NCBI RefSeq assembly: GCF_002441655.1
Contig: NZ_JXJU01000006.1
Location: 1-64,000 of the forward strand
From: Lactococcus fujiensis JCM 16395
GTDB taxonomy: Bacteria; Bacillota; Bacilli; Lactobacillales; Streptococcaceae
Reading direction: 5' to 3'
Length of the DNA stretch: 64,000 nt
Part shown: positions 9,287-19,026 of the stretch, in pieces
Layout: each line of letters opens with the position of its first letter
Position numbering within the stretch: the stretch's first letter is position 1
Made by a program: the position numbers and the translations under genes
Notes under the pieces: model-generated
Told to the model about the DNA's origin: nothing
Seen by the model: only the letters and a program-made list of their open reading frames with translations
Databases searched by the model: none

Positions 9287-9687
9287 TTTATGATTTCACT
9301 TTTTGGTTTTGGATTTGCCATTTTGGCTTGCCAATACAGCTTTTGCTCTGCAGTAATCCTTTGATAGTCTTCTACTTCATCAATAATTTTTAGCGCATAT
9401 TCTGAACGATACGAACGTGTAGGATTTCCCGGAAACTTTTTATCTGTAACATTTGGGTCATTTTCAAAAGGCCCTGTTGGTTCAATAAGATAGACATGAG
9501 GGGGTGTGTCTCCTTGAGCCAATTCTGCTGCAAGCCCCGCACCGTCCTTCAAAGCCGTAAAATAAACGTGATTCATCACCACGTTTTTATTGTAATTCGA
9601 ATGATGACCAGCAGTTAAAAATGTTCCATTTGCGAGTTTGGCTTTTGTCCCATGATAAAATGGCCCCCTATCCAAATTTTCTGGCAT
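9283..9687 (-). CDS. arr: Rifamycin ADP-ribosyltransferase-like protein (Arr)
   Basis: A 134-residue protein with the hallmarks of Arr: FYHGTKAKL near the start, a central VYLIEPTGPFENDPN, then DKKFPGNPTRSYRS. Arr enzymes move ADP-ribose from NAD+ to a hydroxyl of rifamycins and inactivate them. Length matches the family. Its ATG overlaps the thioredoxin stop by one base (TAATG), so it is translated in a coupled way in a housekeeping operon, not in an integron or transposon, and no mobile element is nearby. A native substrate other than rifamycin is possible. Confidence 0.9.
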   Translation of the reverse strand: MPENLDRGPFYHGTKAKLANGTFLTAGHHSNYNKNVVMNHVYFTALKDGAGLAAELAQGDTPPHVYLIEPTGPFENDPNVTDKKFPGNPTRSYRSEYALKIIDEVEDYQRITAEQKLYWQAKMANPKPKSEIIN

Positions 9688-10004
9688 TATTTTGCAGTCT
9701 CCAAAAAGCGATTCACTTCATCTTTTGTTTTACGTAATTTGTTGACCAAGCGTGCCGTTTCTTTGCCATCTTCAATGACAACAAAGCTAGGGATGCCCAT
9801 AATTCCCCATTCAATCGCAAGATCCATATATTCATCACGATCTACTTCAACAAAAGTGAACTCTGGATTTTCTTTTTCAATTTCGGGCATTTTTGGTTTG
9901 ATGAAATTGCAGTCGCCACACCAACCTGCTGTAAAGAAAAACACGTGTTTGCCGTCGGCTTTAACAAGGTCTGCCAATTGTTCAAGATTTTCTGGGTTAA
10001 TCAT
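9687..10004 (-). CDS. YtpP-like thioredoxin family protein
   Basis: A 105-residue thioredoxin fold with active site WCGDC (Cys29 and Cys32) instead of WCGPC, plus IMGIPSFVVI with the cis-proline before the last strand. CGDC is typical of the YtpP group. It is probably a cytosolic thiol-disulfide reductase with an unknown partner. The start overlaps the preceding gene by ATGA and the stop overlaps arr by one base, indicating a tight operon. Confidence 0.88.
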   Translation of the reverse strand: MINPENLEQLADLVKADGKHVFFFTAGWCGDCNFIKPKMPEIEKENPEFTFVEVDRDEYMDLAIEWGIMGIPSFVVIEDGKETARLVNKLRKTKDEVNRFLETAK

Positions 10005-10309
10005 AAAAATTCCTCACTAATTTCTGTAATTTCTAATGTTCGTGCATCAATTTCAAATGAAATGGCTTTGTCAGAACTGACAGAAATGCCTTTTGTGCTG
10101 ACAACAACTCCTCCTTTAAAAATTGCATCGTGTTCTGGGTCATCGAAAATCCAGACCGTCAATATGTTTTCATCGGCGAAATAGTCCCTTGCAGCGTCTG
10201 TCAAGTTTCGCATCACACCATCTTCCATATCTTGATAACCATGATAAATAAAATGTGCTGCACTTGCCGCGGCAACAAAACCTAAACCAAGTTTGATAAA
10301 TTTATTCAT
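10001..10309 (-). CDS. DUF4651-like membrane-anchored small protein
   Basis: About 102 residues from the ATG at 10309, preferred because lactococcal and streptococcal relatives begin near MNKFIKLGLGFVAAA; an in-frame upstream ATG at 10351 would lie over the promoter. One N-terminal membrane segment (LGLGFVAAASAAHFIY) is followed by a small soluble domain. The family has no known function but is usually found beside pepA and thioredoxin, as here. A TAAAAT lies only 5 bases before the chosen ATG, so the mRNA may have almost no leader. Confidence 0.7.
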   Translation of the reverse strand: MNKFIKLGLGFVAAASAAHFIYHGYQDMEDGVMRNLTDAARDYFADENILTVWIFDDPEHDAIFKGGVVVSTKGISVSSDKAISFEIDARTLEITEISEEFL

Positions 10310-10384
10310 GTCAAATTTTACCACATTTCTTTCTAGATTTGCGATAGGCAAATTAATCTACCATTCACGAACATCTCTTTCATA

Positions 10385-10414
10385 TTGAAATTTTATCATA
10401 AATCTTGCTATAAT
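10385..10414 (+). promoter_or_regulatory. pepA promoter
   Basis: TTGAAA (10385-10390), 18 bp, TATAAT (10409-10414) with an extended TGC before the -10. It is divergent from the DUF4651 operon. Confidence 0.85.
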
Positions 10415-10463
10415 AGTACCCATAATCATTAGAATAAGCTGCAAAAAGCAAAAGGAGAAATTG

Positions 10464-11531
10464 ATGTCTTTATTTGATAAAATCAAAACCATCACTGAAT
10501 TGCAAGCCACAAGTGGATTTGAAGCACCCGTTCGCGAGTACATTAAAAAGAGAATGATTGAATTGGGCTATACACCTGAATTTGACGGACTTGGTGGAAT
10601 TTTCGTAACCATTCAAAGTAAAGTTAAAAATGCACCGCGTGTGATGTTTGCTTCGCACATGGATGAGGTGGGATTCATGGTAAGCTCAATTAAAGCAGAC
10701 GGAACAATTCGTGTTGTCTCTCTTGGCGGCTGGAATCCAATGGTTGTTTCGGCGCAACGCTTCACTTTGTTTACACAAGATGGTAAGAAAATCCCTCTCG
10801 TAACAGGTGGATTACCCCCACATTTATTAAGAGGAACTGGAACAACACCAAGTTTGCCAAATATTTCAGATATAGTTTTCGACGGCGGTTTTACAGATCA
10901 GTCAGAGGTTGAACAATTTGGAATTCGTCAAGGTGATGTTATCGTTCCCGAAACCGAAACAATTTTAACTGCTAATGGAAAGAATGTCATGAGCAAGGCC
11001 TGGGATAATCGTTATGGATGTTTAATGATTCTTGAGTTGCTGGAATTTTTACAAGGGAAAGAACTGCCTACAACCTTGATTATCGGTGCCAATGTCCAAG
11101 AAGAAGTTGGTCTTCGTGGTGCAAAAGTATCCACAACTAAATTCAATCCAGATCTCTTCTTCGCAATTGATTGCTCTCCTGCCAGTGACACTTTTGGGGA
11201 TGATAATGGGAAGTTGGGAGCTGGGGTTACAATGCGTTATTTTGACCCAGGTCATATTATGTTGCCCGGGATGAAAAAATTCTTGCTGGACACAGCTGAG
11301 GAAAGTCACATAATGACGCAAGCTTACATAGCAAAAGGTGGAACTGATGCAGGAGCTGCCCATCTAACGAATGGTGGTGTTCCTTCAACAACAATTGGTG
11401 TTTGTGCACGTTATATCCACAGTCATCAAACCATATTTAGCCTTGACGATTTTACAAATGCTCAAAATTATGTACGGGCAATCGCCACCAGCCTTAATTC
11501 AAAAAAAGTTGCTGAAATTAAAAACTATTAA
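10464..11531 (+). CDS. pepA: Glutamyl aminopeptidase (M42 family)
   Basis: A 355-residue PepA from the ATG at 10464 with AAAGGAG upstream; the frame also has a TTG three bases earlier. M42 metal and catalytic motifs are visible: SHMDEVGFMV (metal His/Asp and catalytic region), SKAWDNRYGC, NVQEEVGLRGA (catalytic Glu pair), FAIDCSPASD, and GGTDAGAAH with the late metal His in ARYIHSHQT. It removes N-terminal Glu or Asp from peptides in the cytosol and contributes to casein-peptide use in lactococci. Followed by a strong shared terminator. Confidence 0.96.
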   Translation: MSLFDKIKTITELQATSGFEAPVREYIKKRMIELGYTPEFDGLGGIFVTIQSKVKNAPRVMFASHMDEVGFMVSSIKADGTIRVVSLGGWNPMVVSAQRFTLFTQDGKKIPLVTGGLPPHLLRGTGTTPSLPNISDIVFDGGFTDQSEVEQFGIRQGDVIVPETETILTANGKNVMSKAWDNRYGCLMILELLEFLQGKELPTTLIIGANVQEEVGLRGAKVSTTKFNPDLFFAIDCSPASDTFGDDNGKLGAGVTMRYFDPGHIMLPGMKKFLLDTAEESHIMTQAYIAKGGTDAGAAHLTNGGVPSTTIGVCARYIHSHQTIFSLDDFTNAQNYVRAIATSLNSKKVAEIKNY

Positions 11532-11541
11532 ACTGACAAAA

Positions 11542-11567
11542 AACATCGCCAAATTAATGGCGATGTT
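11542..11567. terminator. Bidirectional terminator pepA / pbp1b
   Basis: AACATCGCC, 8-base loop, GGCGATGTT with A and T runs on either side; it serves the convergent pepA and pbp1b. Confidence 0.95.
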
Positions 11568-11571
11568 TTTT

Positions 11572-14019
11572 TCAATTGGACGAAGAACTACTTGTACTAG
11601 AACTTGATTTCGAGCTTGAGCCTGATGAACTACCAGTAGTTGCAGAACTTGTGTCTGATGCAGTCATGCTAGGAAGAATTGAACTCCAAGCATCAACGTA
11701 GTTGGCATCTGATCCTCCTATAGCAAATTTGTAAGTTGTTGTTGGTGCTCCTGCTTTTGTAGCCCAGAAACTTGTGACTGTTTTACCGGTAATATCTTTG
11801 CCATTAACTTTACCTGGTTTTTCACCTGTTGATTCTAACACAGTCGATTTTGTAACATTTGGATCGGTACTCGGATCTTTAAATTGCTTACCACTTCCGA
11901 AAACGGTCGGATCTGCCGCATTAATTGCATTGACCAAATTAGCCATATAAGACGCATTGTTAATATAGCCAGCGTTAGATGTCATTGCACTATTGTCATC
12001 ATGACCTGCCCACCCCCCTAAAGTTACAGTTGGTGTAGATAACATGAGCCAAACATCCGTGTAATTATCTGTTGTCCCTGTTTTACCAGCCCAAGCAACA
12101 TTTGAGGCTAAAGTAGGGTTTAGACTCTGTAAATCTGAATAGAATTTACTTGTTTTTTGGGCTTTAATTGCACCTTGTAACATACTTTCCATAATCGTTG
12201 AAGTCGCTTCAGAATAGACTTGAACAGGTGTCGGATTTGAATGCTGATAAATGACATTTCCTTGGTCATCCGTAATACTTTGGATGATATAATAAGGCAC
12301 ATATTTTCCGCCGTTTGCCATTGTCGCATAACCATTTGTATGTTGCACAACTGTTGGATCAACTCCTCCACCTAATGGCAGAGATTCGATAGAATAATTA
12401 GAGATGTTATATCCCATCTTGGTCATATAAGGTTTTGCACCTTGGTCTTTTTTCAAAACAGCTTGGTATGTCCAAAAAGCGGGAATATTATATGAAACAT
12501 CGAGGGCTTCAGTAAAGGTCATCATTTTAGTCCCTTTAGAGCCAACGTGTTCAATATCCTGACCAGTAGAATACTTGGCTGGATAATTGGAGAGAATCGT
12601 TGCAGAACCCATCAGTCCCATATCTATTGCAGGACCATAAGCAATCAGCGGTTTAATTGACGATCCTGGTGAACGACCTCCAGAAAAGGCATGATTAAAT
12701 TGATTAGTTGAATAATCCAGTCCGCCAACGAAGCCTAAAACAGCACCTGTGCTATTATCCATCAAAACATTACCTGGTTGTACTGTTCCTGTACCATCCT
12801 GCAAAACACTCCCATAATTAGCGACAGCATTTTGCATTGCATTATATACAGCTTGATTGATTGTCGTTTTGACGGTGTAGCCTTTATTTTGTAAATCTTG
12901 CTCGGCTTGAGCTTTATAAGCAGCTTTTGTCGAATCATTTCCTAAATCTGTAGCCGAAACATTATCTTTTTTCACAAGATAATTATAAATTTCTTCGACT
13001 GCTTGATTATAGACCACATTATAAAGATAGCCATGTGATTTTTCACTTGCCGCAGCAGGTTGTAAAAATTCTTTGGAAATATCATAAGCAACATATTTAT
13101 CATAGTCTGCCTTGCTGATATAATCATTTCGGTAAAGATTAAAGAGAACGATTTTTTGACGGTTAATTCCGTATGATAGATTAGCTTTTGATTTTAGCGA
13201 GCCGTCTGATGCATAGGGAGAGTAAACAATAGGGCTCTGAGGAAGCCCCGCGATAAAGGCGGCTTCTGGCACAGTCAAATCTTTAGCTGACTTACCAAAA
13301 ATTCCCTGTGCTGCAGCTTGAACTCCAGCGATGTTCTGTCCTTTGTTATTGCGACCAAATGGGGAAACATTCAAATAGTCCGTTAGGATTTCATCTTTTG
13401 AAAGATATTTTGTCAGGGCTCGTGCATAGACAATTTCACTTGCTTTACGTTGAAATGTGACACTATCCCCTAAGATTTGCTGCTTAATCAATTGTTGAGT
13501 CAATGTTGACCCACCAGAAGTCGTTCCTCCACCAACAGAACCAATAATACCACGAACTACCGCTTTCGGAACGACTCCAGCGTTTGTTTCAAATGTATCA
13601 TCTTCTGTAGCAATAAGTGCATTTTTTACATTTTGTGAGATGGAATTACTATCAACGCTAACACGTACCAAATCACTCGAAATATCCGAAATTGTTTGTC
13701 CATTACTGTATTTTAATGAGGAAACGCCGTGAATATCATTGATTTCTGCTAACATTTTAGCCCTATTAGGGGTGTCCGTTTTTTCAATCAATCGTGCAAA
13801 ATAACCAATTCCAGCAGCTGCACCAAAGGTTCCCCCTAAAATTAAAACAACGCCAAAAACGATTAAGAGCCCTCGAATAACCGTGAAAGTGGTTGATAAG
13901 GTTCTCTTCAAGTCATTATTTTTTTGTTTCCCATCGTTCGAGTTTTCACGTTTCGTTTGAACTTTGTGTTCCAAACGGCGTCTCATTTTATCTTGAGATC
14001 CTGGATTGTCTTTTTTCAT
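11572..14019 (-). CDS. pbp1b: Penicillin-binding protein 1B (bifunctional)
   Basis: An 815-residue class A PBP: cytosolic basic N-terminus, one membrane segment (~45-75), glycosyltransferase domain with catalytic Glu139 in ATEDDTF and GGSTLTQQL, then the transpeptidase domain with SSIK (Ser453), SYN (509-511) and KTGTT (646-650). The C-terminal ~25 residues are almost all Ser/Gly/Lys, a low-complexity tail exposed outside the membrane. It polymerises and crosslinks peptidoglycan. Divergent from tyrS as in streptococci. The -10 TATAAT (14031-14026) lies six bases before the ATG, so translation starts at a leaderless ATG or at Met12 (13986). Confidence 0.95.
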   Translation of the reverse strand: MKKDNPGSQDKMRRRLEHKVQTKRENSNDGKQKNNDLKRTLSTTFTVIRGLLIVFGVVLILGGTFGAAAGIGYFARLIEKTDTPNRAKMLAEINDIHGVSSLKYSNGQTISDISSDLVRVSVDSNSISQNVKNALIATEDDTFETNAGVVPKAVVRGIIGSVGGGTTSGGSTLTQQLIKQQILGDSVTFQRKASEIVYARALTKYLSKDEILTDYLNVSPFGRNNKGQNIAGVQAAAQGIFGKSAKDLTVPEAAFIAGLPQSPIVYSPYASDGSLKSKANLSYGINRQKIVLFNLYRNDYISKADYDKYVAYDISKEFLQPAAASEKSHGYLYNVVYNQAVEEIYNYLVKKDNVSATDLGNDSTKAAYKAQAEQDLQNKGYTVKTTINQAVYNAMQNAVANYGSVLQDGTGTVQPGNVLMDNSTGAVLGFVGGLDYSTNQFNHAFSGGRSPGSSIKPLIAYGPAIDMGLMGSATILSNYPAKYSTGQDIEHVGSKGTKMMTFTEALDVSYNIPAFWTYQAVLKKDQGAKPYMTKMGYNISNYSIESLPLGGGVDPTVVQHTNGYATMANGGKYVPYYIIQSITDDQGNVIYQHSNPTPVQVYSEATSTIMESMLQGAIKAQKTSKFYSDLQSLNPTLASNVAWAGKTGTTDNYTDVWLMLSTPTVTLGGWAGHDDNSAMTSNAGYINNASYMANLVNAINAADPTVFGSGKQFKDPSTDPNVTKSTVLESTGEKPGKVNGKDITGKTVTSFWATKAGAPTTTYKFAIGGSDANYVDAWSSILPSMTASDTSSATTGSSSGSSSKSSSSTSSSSSN

Positions 14020-14175
14020 GCCCCTATTATATCAAAATTACCTTAAAATTTCGCCCTATTTTGCTATTTTTTGATATAATAAGCTTTAGCTTGCTTCCAT
14101 TTAGGATGACAGATACATTATCAGTTCTGACAAATAATTTTAAGGCAAGGGAAATCTTATGGAAAGGATTTTTTT
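14020..14175. promoter_or_regulatory. Divergent pbp1b/tyrS promoter region, no T-box
   Basis: It has an extended -10 (TGATATAAT, hexamer 14075-14080) for tyrS and one (TATAAT, 14031-14026) for pbp1b. It includes a partial copy of the recurrent palindrome, ATCAG TT CTGACA (14120-14132). The tyrS leader of about 90 bases is too short for a T-box, and no T-box sequence is visible. Confidence 0.6.
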
Positions 14176-15435
14176 ATGAACATTTTTGACGAATTAAAAG
14201 AACGTGGTTTGATTTTTCAAACAACTGACGAAGATGCGCTACGTAAGGCGCTGACGGAGGGAATGGTTTCCTATTATGTTGGATATGACCCTACCGCGGA
14301 CTCACTACACCTTGGGAATTTAGTATTGATTTTGACTATGCGTCGCTTGCAACTGGCTGGCCACAAGCCTTATGCTCTTGTTGGTGGTGCGACAGGTTTG
14401 ATTGGTGACCCTTCATTTAAAGATGCTGAACGTTCGTTACAAACCAAAGATACAGTCACTCAGTGGTCTGGAAAAATCCGTTCTCAACTTGAACGTTTCC
14501 TTGATTTTGAGAATGGAGAAAACAAAGCTGAGATGACCAATAACTATAATTGGTTTGAAAACATGAGCTTTATTGATTTCTTGCGTGATGTCGGAAAATA
14601 TTTTACGATTAACTATATGATGTCTAAAGAATCAGTTAAACGTCGAATTGAAACAGGGATTTCTTACACTGAATTCGCCTACCAAATCATGCAAGGCTAT
14701 GATTTCTATGAATTGAATCAACTCCATCATGTAACGCTACAACTCGGAGGCTCCGACCAGTGGGGAAATATGACTGCTGGTACTGAATTACTACGTCGTA
14801 AAGCAGATAAGACTGGTCACGTCATCACTCTGCCATTAATTACAGATTCGACAGGAAAGAAATTTGGTAAATCAGAAGGAAATGCCATTTGGCTTGATGC
14901 TGACAAAACTTCCCCTTATGAAATGTACCAATTCTGGCTCAATGTTGATGATGCAGATGCAATTAAAATGCTGAAAATTTTCACCTTTTTGACTCTTGAT
15001 GAAATTGAAGATATTCGCCTTAAGTTTGAAGCTGCCCCTCATGAACGTTTGGCACAAAAAGAATTAGCACGTGAAGTCGTTAGCTTAGTTCATGGTAAAG
15101 AAGCCTACGCCCATGCTGTTCATGTTTCTGAAATTTTATTTGGTGGTGGAAATTTAAAAGAATTAAAGGCAAAAGATATTTTGTCAGGCCTAAAAGCAGT
15201 ACCACACCATCTTGTCAGTGCTGATGATAATCGAAATTTAGTTGAATTACTCATTTCTTCTGAAATTGAAAAATCAAAACGTCAAGCACGTGAAGACATC
15301 GCAAACGGAGCGATTTATATTAACGGCGAACGTGTAACTGACTTAGATTACGTATTAAGCGATGAGGATAAAATCGATGGACAACTAACCGTTATTCGTC
15401 GTGGAAAGAAAAAGAATTTCGTTCTTTCTTATTAA
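14176..15435 (+). CDS. tyrS: Tyrosyl-tRNA synthetase
   Basis: A 419-residue class I synthetase. It has [16 protein letters not shown] (the HIGH-type motif), GGSDQWGN in the tyrosine pocket, KFGKSEG (the KMSKS-type loop), and an S4 RNA-binding domain at the end ([20 protein letters not shown]). It charges tRNA-Tyr in the cytosol. A GGAAAGGA site precedes the ATG, and a terminator follows at 15442-15465. Confidence 0.98.
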   Translation: MNIFDELKERGLIFQTTDEDALRKALTEGMVSYYVGYDPTADSLHLGNLVLILTMRRLQLAGHKPYALVGGATGLIGDPSFKDAERSLQTKDTVTQWSGKIRSQLERFLDFENGENKAEMTNNYNWFENMSFIDFLRDVGKYFTINYMMSKESVKRRIETGISYTEFAYQIMQGYDFYELNQLHHVTLQLGGSDQWGNMTAGTELLRRKADKTGHVITLPLITDSTGKKFGKSEGNAIWLDADKTSPYEMYQFWLNVDDADAIKMLKIFTFLTLDEIEDIRLKFEAAPHERLAQKELAREVVSLVHGKEAYAHAVHVSEILFGGGNLKELKAKDILSGLKAVPHHLVSADDNRNLVELLISSEIEKSKRQAREDIANGAIYINGERVTDLDYVLSDEDKIDGQLTVIRRGKKKNFVLSY

Positions 15436-15441
15436 ATGATA

Positions 15442-15465
15442 AAAAAGGAACACTAGTTCTTTTTT
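15442..15465 (+). terminator. tyrS terminator
   Basis: AAAAAGGAAC, loop ACTA, GTTCTTTTTT, followed by more T. Confidence 0.9.
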
Positions 15466-15544
15466 TTTACTAATTTATTAAAATGTTTTGACAATAGAAA
15501 CAAAAATTCGAAAAATTATATTCTATTTATGTCAAACTTTTTGG

Positions 15545-15550
15545 TATAAT
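15545..15550 (+). promoter_or_regulatory. Extended -10 promoter of the coiled-coil gene
   Basis: TATAAT with TGG just upstream, about 36 bases before the ATG at 15586. No strong -35 is seen. Confidence 0.6.
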
Positions 15551-15585
15551 GTAAGTATAAGAAATAATACTAGATTGGTGTCCCC

Positions 15586-16038
15586 ATGAGCAAATTTGAT
15601 TTTGATGAAAAATTAAAAGAACTACGTGAACTATATTTTGAAAAACATCCCGTCATAAATCCTGATGAGAACCTTTTTACCCCCTTGTCTCTCGTCGAAA
15701 AAGAACAAAAAATTCTCGAGTATTTACAAGTTTGTATGAGCGATTCGGCGCAATTAACTGCTAAAATTGAAGCTCTAACTGATCAAAATGCTCCAATTGA
15801 AGAAATCAATGCCTTAAAAGACAAATTAATTGATCTTGAAGAGCATAAAGATATTTTTGAGCACAAGTTGGAATTTATTCGAAGTGGAGAAACTGACGAT
15901 CAACGAAAAGAGAAATTAAAACGGCAACTTCTCGATTTGGAGTTAAAACGATCAAAATTAAAACTGATTCAAAAAGACACTGCCAAAATTGATATAAAAA
16001 TTAAGCAAAAACTAGAAATTTATAAAAAATTGAAATGA
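15586..16038 (+). CDS. Coiled-coil protein of unknown function
   Basis: A 150-residue, very charged cytosolic protein. The first ~45 residues are mixed; residues ~50-150 are almost all helical with heptad-like spacing of Leu and Ile (LKDKLIDLEEHKDIFEHKLEF and the final KIDIKIKQKLEIYKKL), so a long coiled coil is likely. No enzyme motif is visible. It has its own promoter and a terminator before the antiporter. I do not recognise the family. Confidence 0.75.
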   Translation: MSKFDFDEKLKELRELYFEKHPVINPDENLFTPLSLVEKEQKILEYLQVCMSDSAQLTAKIEALTDQNAPIEEINALKDKLIDLEEHKDIFEHKLEFIRSGETDDQRKEKLKRQLLDLELKRSKLKLIQKDTAKIDIKIKQKLEIYKKLK

Positions 16039-16067
16039 ATCGCCGTTAAATTTCAGAATAATGCTTG

Positions 16068-16097
16068 AAAATCAAAGCAACCAATCGCTTTGATTTT
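16068..16097 (+). terminator. Terminator of the coiled-coil gene
   Basis: AAAATCAAAGC, 8-base loop, GCTTTGATTTT, followed by ATTATC; the T run lies inside the stem arm. Confidence 0.75.
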
Positions 16098-16129
16098 ATT
16101 ATCTCAACTATCACACATGAAAGGTCTAT

Positions 16130-18169
16130 ATGCTTCAAAACATTTTCTATGTCATAATATTTATTCTCGCCCTAGTTATCTCCAATGTGATTAATAAAGT
16201 CTTTCCAAAACTTGCATTACCTCTCGTTCAAGTAGTCCTTGGAATTTTACTTGGTTTTATGGGAGCCTCTAAATTGGTTGATGTTAGTCCCGAACTCTTT
16301 TTGGGATTAATCATTGCCCCCCTTCTCTTCAGAGAAAGCGAGGAAGCTGATGTCAAACATATTTTTAAACATATTTCCACCATTCTCTTTCTCATTCTTC
16401 CGCTTGTCTTTTTAACTTCTCTGGGTTTAGGTTATTTAACCCACTTCTTAATTGTTGGAATCCCTTTAGCTGCTTGTTTTGCACTTGGTGCCAGTCTTGC
16501 GCCTACAGATGCAATTGCTGTTGGTGCGCTATCCAAAAATTTTAAATTTCCCAAGCGGATAACATCGATCCTTCAAGGTGAAGGTTTGCTCAACGATGCT
16601 TCTGGTATTATTGCCTTTCAAATCGCTATTTTAGCACTAACCACTGGTGAGTTCTCCCTTCCGATGGCAACTATAGACTTAGTTAAATCGGTAATTGGTG
16701 GTGCACTGATTGGAATGGTTCTTGTTTGGATTAAAAATCAAATCTTGAATTTATTGGAATATGTCGATGCCCGCGACATCATCGGTTATCTGCTTCTTGA
16801 ATTCATTATTCCTCTCGCAGCATTTCTTATTGCTGAAGTTGCTGAGGTTTCTGGAATCATTGCTGTAGTTGTAGCAGGTGTGCTACAAGCTAACGGCCTC
16901 AAAAAGACGACCCTGTTTGATGCACAAGTCACAAAAGTTAAAAATACCCTTTGGGAAATGATTGTTTTCATTTTGAACTCTGTCGTATTCCTCTTTTTAG
17001 GAATTGAATTGCATCAACTCGCGATGCCACTTATTCGCAGCCCCTTTTATTCAAATCCACGCTTGATTGCAATGGTCCTTGTCCTTGTGGTTGCACTGTT
17101 TACTTTACGTTTCATCTTCCTTGTTATTTATTACTGGTTCCGAACATTCAATAAGAAACAAAAATTTAGTCTGTATTGGAATGATATTTTCCTGCTAACC
17201 TTTGCTGGTTCTAAAGGAACTGTTTCAATTGCTACCATATTATTAATTCCTAGAATTGATTCAGCCCCTTATAGTTTGCTCATTTTCTTAGCGGCTTCTG
17301 TGACTGGAATTTCTTTCCTCGTCGGCTTAACGGTTCTCCCACTTATTGCCGACAAGAAAACAGTCAAAATCGACAATCTGGCCAAGATTTCAATTTTAAA
17401 CGATGTTGTTGCGCAACTTCGTACAGATATGGAAAAAGTGAAAAACAAAGAAGGATACGCCATCGCAATTGATAATTACCAAGACCGAATTCAAAAACTT
17501 ATTATTGAGCAAGAGAGCGCATCTACTTCCGTCGATTTTAACGAGTTGCAACTTTTAATTGTCAGACTCGAAGCTGAAGGGCTAGAGAATGCCTATCGAA
17601 ACGGTGAAATCAGTTTTCCAACATATAGAATTTACCAACGTTACATCCGATCAATTGGAAAGTCAATCGTTCACGATTTTGTTTCCAGTTTACAATTTTT
17701 CTCTTTGATTATTTTCAGAGGGCTGCATTCGTTTTTCTCACAAATCCTGCACATTGAATTGTTTGGACGAAAGAGTCGCGAGCAAAGAGAAGTTACAAGA
17801 GAAGAAATTACGACCCTATATTTCAAAAATACAGAAATTATTTTACAAGCCCTTGAAAATTTGGAAAGTGTCTACGATACACAGTTGATTGATTTTTTAC
17901 AAACAGAACGGCTACGGGCTGCTGAATTAGTTGCTCATGGTGGCTACATTACCCGAGTCATGCATCGTTCCGAGCCAAATAACATGCGTCAGATGATGCG
18001 AGCTTATTACCTAGAACGTAAAATTATTTTTGAATATGAGGCAGCTGGCCAATTAACAGCACGCGAGGCGAGACTTTTGCGGCAAAATGTTAATGTCCTT
18101 GAAGATTATTCTATGGAGAGTAATCATCACACACTTCTCTTTAATTTCTTGGAAAAACGTAAAAAATAA
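16130..18169 (+). CDS. Na+(K+)/H+ antiporter, CPA1 family
   Basis: A 679-residue membrane protein. Residues ~1-410 have about 12 hydrophobic segments of the sodium/hydrogen exchanger fold, with SLAPTDAIAVGALSKN (conserved Asp in the ion site) and GEGLLNDASGIIAF, hallmarks of NhaP/CPA1. Residues ~420-679 form a large cytosolic C-terminal domain, probably regulatory. It would exchange Na+ or K+ for protons in pH and salt homeostasis. An AAAGG site precedes the ATG. Ion choice cannot be read from sequence. Confidence 0.9.
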   Translation: MLQNIFYVIIFILALVISNVINKVFPKLALPLVQVVLGILLGFMGASKLVDVSPELFLGLIIAPLLFRESEEADVKHIFKHISTILFLILPLVFLTSLGLGYLTHFLIVGIPLAACFALGASLAPTDAIAVGALSKNFKFPKRITSILQGEGLLNDASGIIAFQIAILALTTGEFSLPMATIDLVKSVIGGALIGMVLVWIKNQILNLLEYVDARDIIGYLLLEFIIPLAAFLIAEVAEVSGIIAVVVAGVLQANGLKKTTLFDAQVTKVKNTLWEMIVFILNSVVFLFLGIELHQLAMPLIRSPFYSNPRLIAMVLVLVVALFTLRFIFLVIYYWFRTFNKKQKFSLYWNDIFLLTFAGSKGTVSIATILLIPRIDSAPYSLLIFLAASVTGISFLVGLTVLPLIADKKTVKIDNLAKISILNDVVAQLRTDMEKVKNKEGYAIAIDNYQDRIQKLIIEQESASTSVDFNELQLLIVRLEAEGLENAYRNGEISFPTYRIYQRYIRSIGKSIVHDFVSSLQFFSLIIFRGLHSFFSQILHIELFGRKSREQREVTREEITTLYFKNTEIILQALENLESVYDTQLIDFLQTERLRAAELVAHGGYITRVMHRSEPNNMRQMMRAYYLERKIIFEYEAAGQLTAREARLLRQNVNVLEDYSMESNHHTLLFNFLEKRKK

Positions 18170-18276
18170 GTTTTGTTCAAAAGTTAAAAAGTATTGATTG
18201 AAATAAAATTGTTATTTATCGAAATTTATGTTAAATTTAATAAAGTAGTAAAAAGAAAATATTTGAAAGTACAGAA

Positions 18277-19026
18277 ATGGCCAGAGCAGAGAAAATCATT
18301 AGCCTTGTCAGTGAATATGGAAAAATTGAAGTGACAAAATTGGCTCACCTCATTGGTGTTTCAAACGTCACTATTCGTAAAGATTTGGACAAGCTGGAAG
18401 ATAAAGGAATTGTTAATCGCCAACACGGTTATGCCTTAATTAATAGTAACAGTACAGATAACATTAATTTTCGTTTATCTCAGAATCACGAGACAAAACA
18501 ACGGATTGCACAAAAGGCTGCGGAGTCAATTTCTGACGGCGAAAGTGTCATGATTGAATCTGGTTCTACATGTGCCTTGTTGGCAGAAGAGTTGGCTAAC
18601 AGCAACAAGAATGTGACAATTATTACAAATTCTACTTTCCTTCCTAACTTTATTCGCCAAGCATCAAATGTTAAGATTATCCTTATTGGCGGAGAATACC
18701 AAAGTAACTCACAAGTTAATGTAGGCCCCCTGGTCAAAAAAGTAGTTGAAGAATTTTACGTTGACAAACTATTTATTGGGATTGATGGCTTTGACTGTGA
18801 ACGTGGTTTCCGTTGCAATGACATCTCTCGGTGTGCCACAACACAGGTTATGGCAACTTCATGTGACCAAGTTATTGCACTGACCGATTCCTCAAAATTC
18901 TGTCAGAATGCGACCGTCACTTGCTTTGCTACAAATCAAATTTCAAAAGTGTACACGGATACTGACCTAAAAGATGAGATGAAAGAGTTCTTATTAGAAA
19001 ATCATGTTGATGTCGTAACTGTTTAA
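18277..19026 (+). CDS. DeoR-family transcriptional regulator
   Basis: A 249-residue DeoR/GlpR regulator: N-terminal winged HTH (residues 1-55, KLAHLIGVSNVTIRKDLDKLEDKGIVNRQHG), then the DeoR sensor domain with a sugar-phosphate-binding fold (DGESVMIESGSTC, IITNSTFLPNFI, ILIGGEY, DKLFIGIDGFD). Members repress sugar-use operons and respond to phosphorylated sugars. It has no sugar genes beside it, so its target is not evident. Unusually Cys-rich near residues 185-215. The ribosome binding site is weak. Confidence 0.9.
   Translation: MARAEKIISLVSEYGKIEVTKLAHLIGVSNVTIRKDLDKLEDKGIVNRQHGYALINSNSTDNINFRLSQNHETKQRIAQKAAESISDGESVMIESGSTCALLAEELANSNKNVTIITNSTFLPNFIRQASNVKIILIGGEYQSNSQVNVGPLVKKVVEEFYVDKLFIGIDGFDCERGFRCNDISRCATTQVMATSCDQVIALTDSSKFCQNATVTCFATNQISKVYTDTDLKDEMKEFLLENHVDVVTV

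Noticed and set aside
14020-14175. T-box before tyrS (and before lysS, gltX)
   Set aside because: The leaders are too short and have no T-box sequence or specifier-loop structure.
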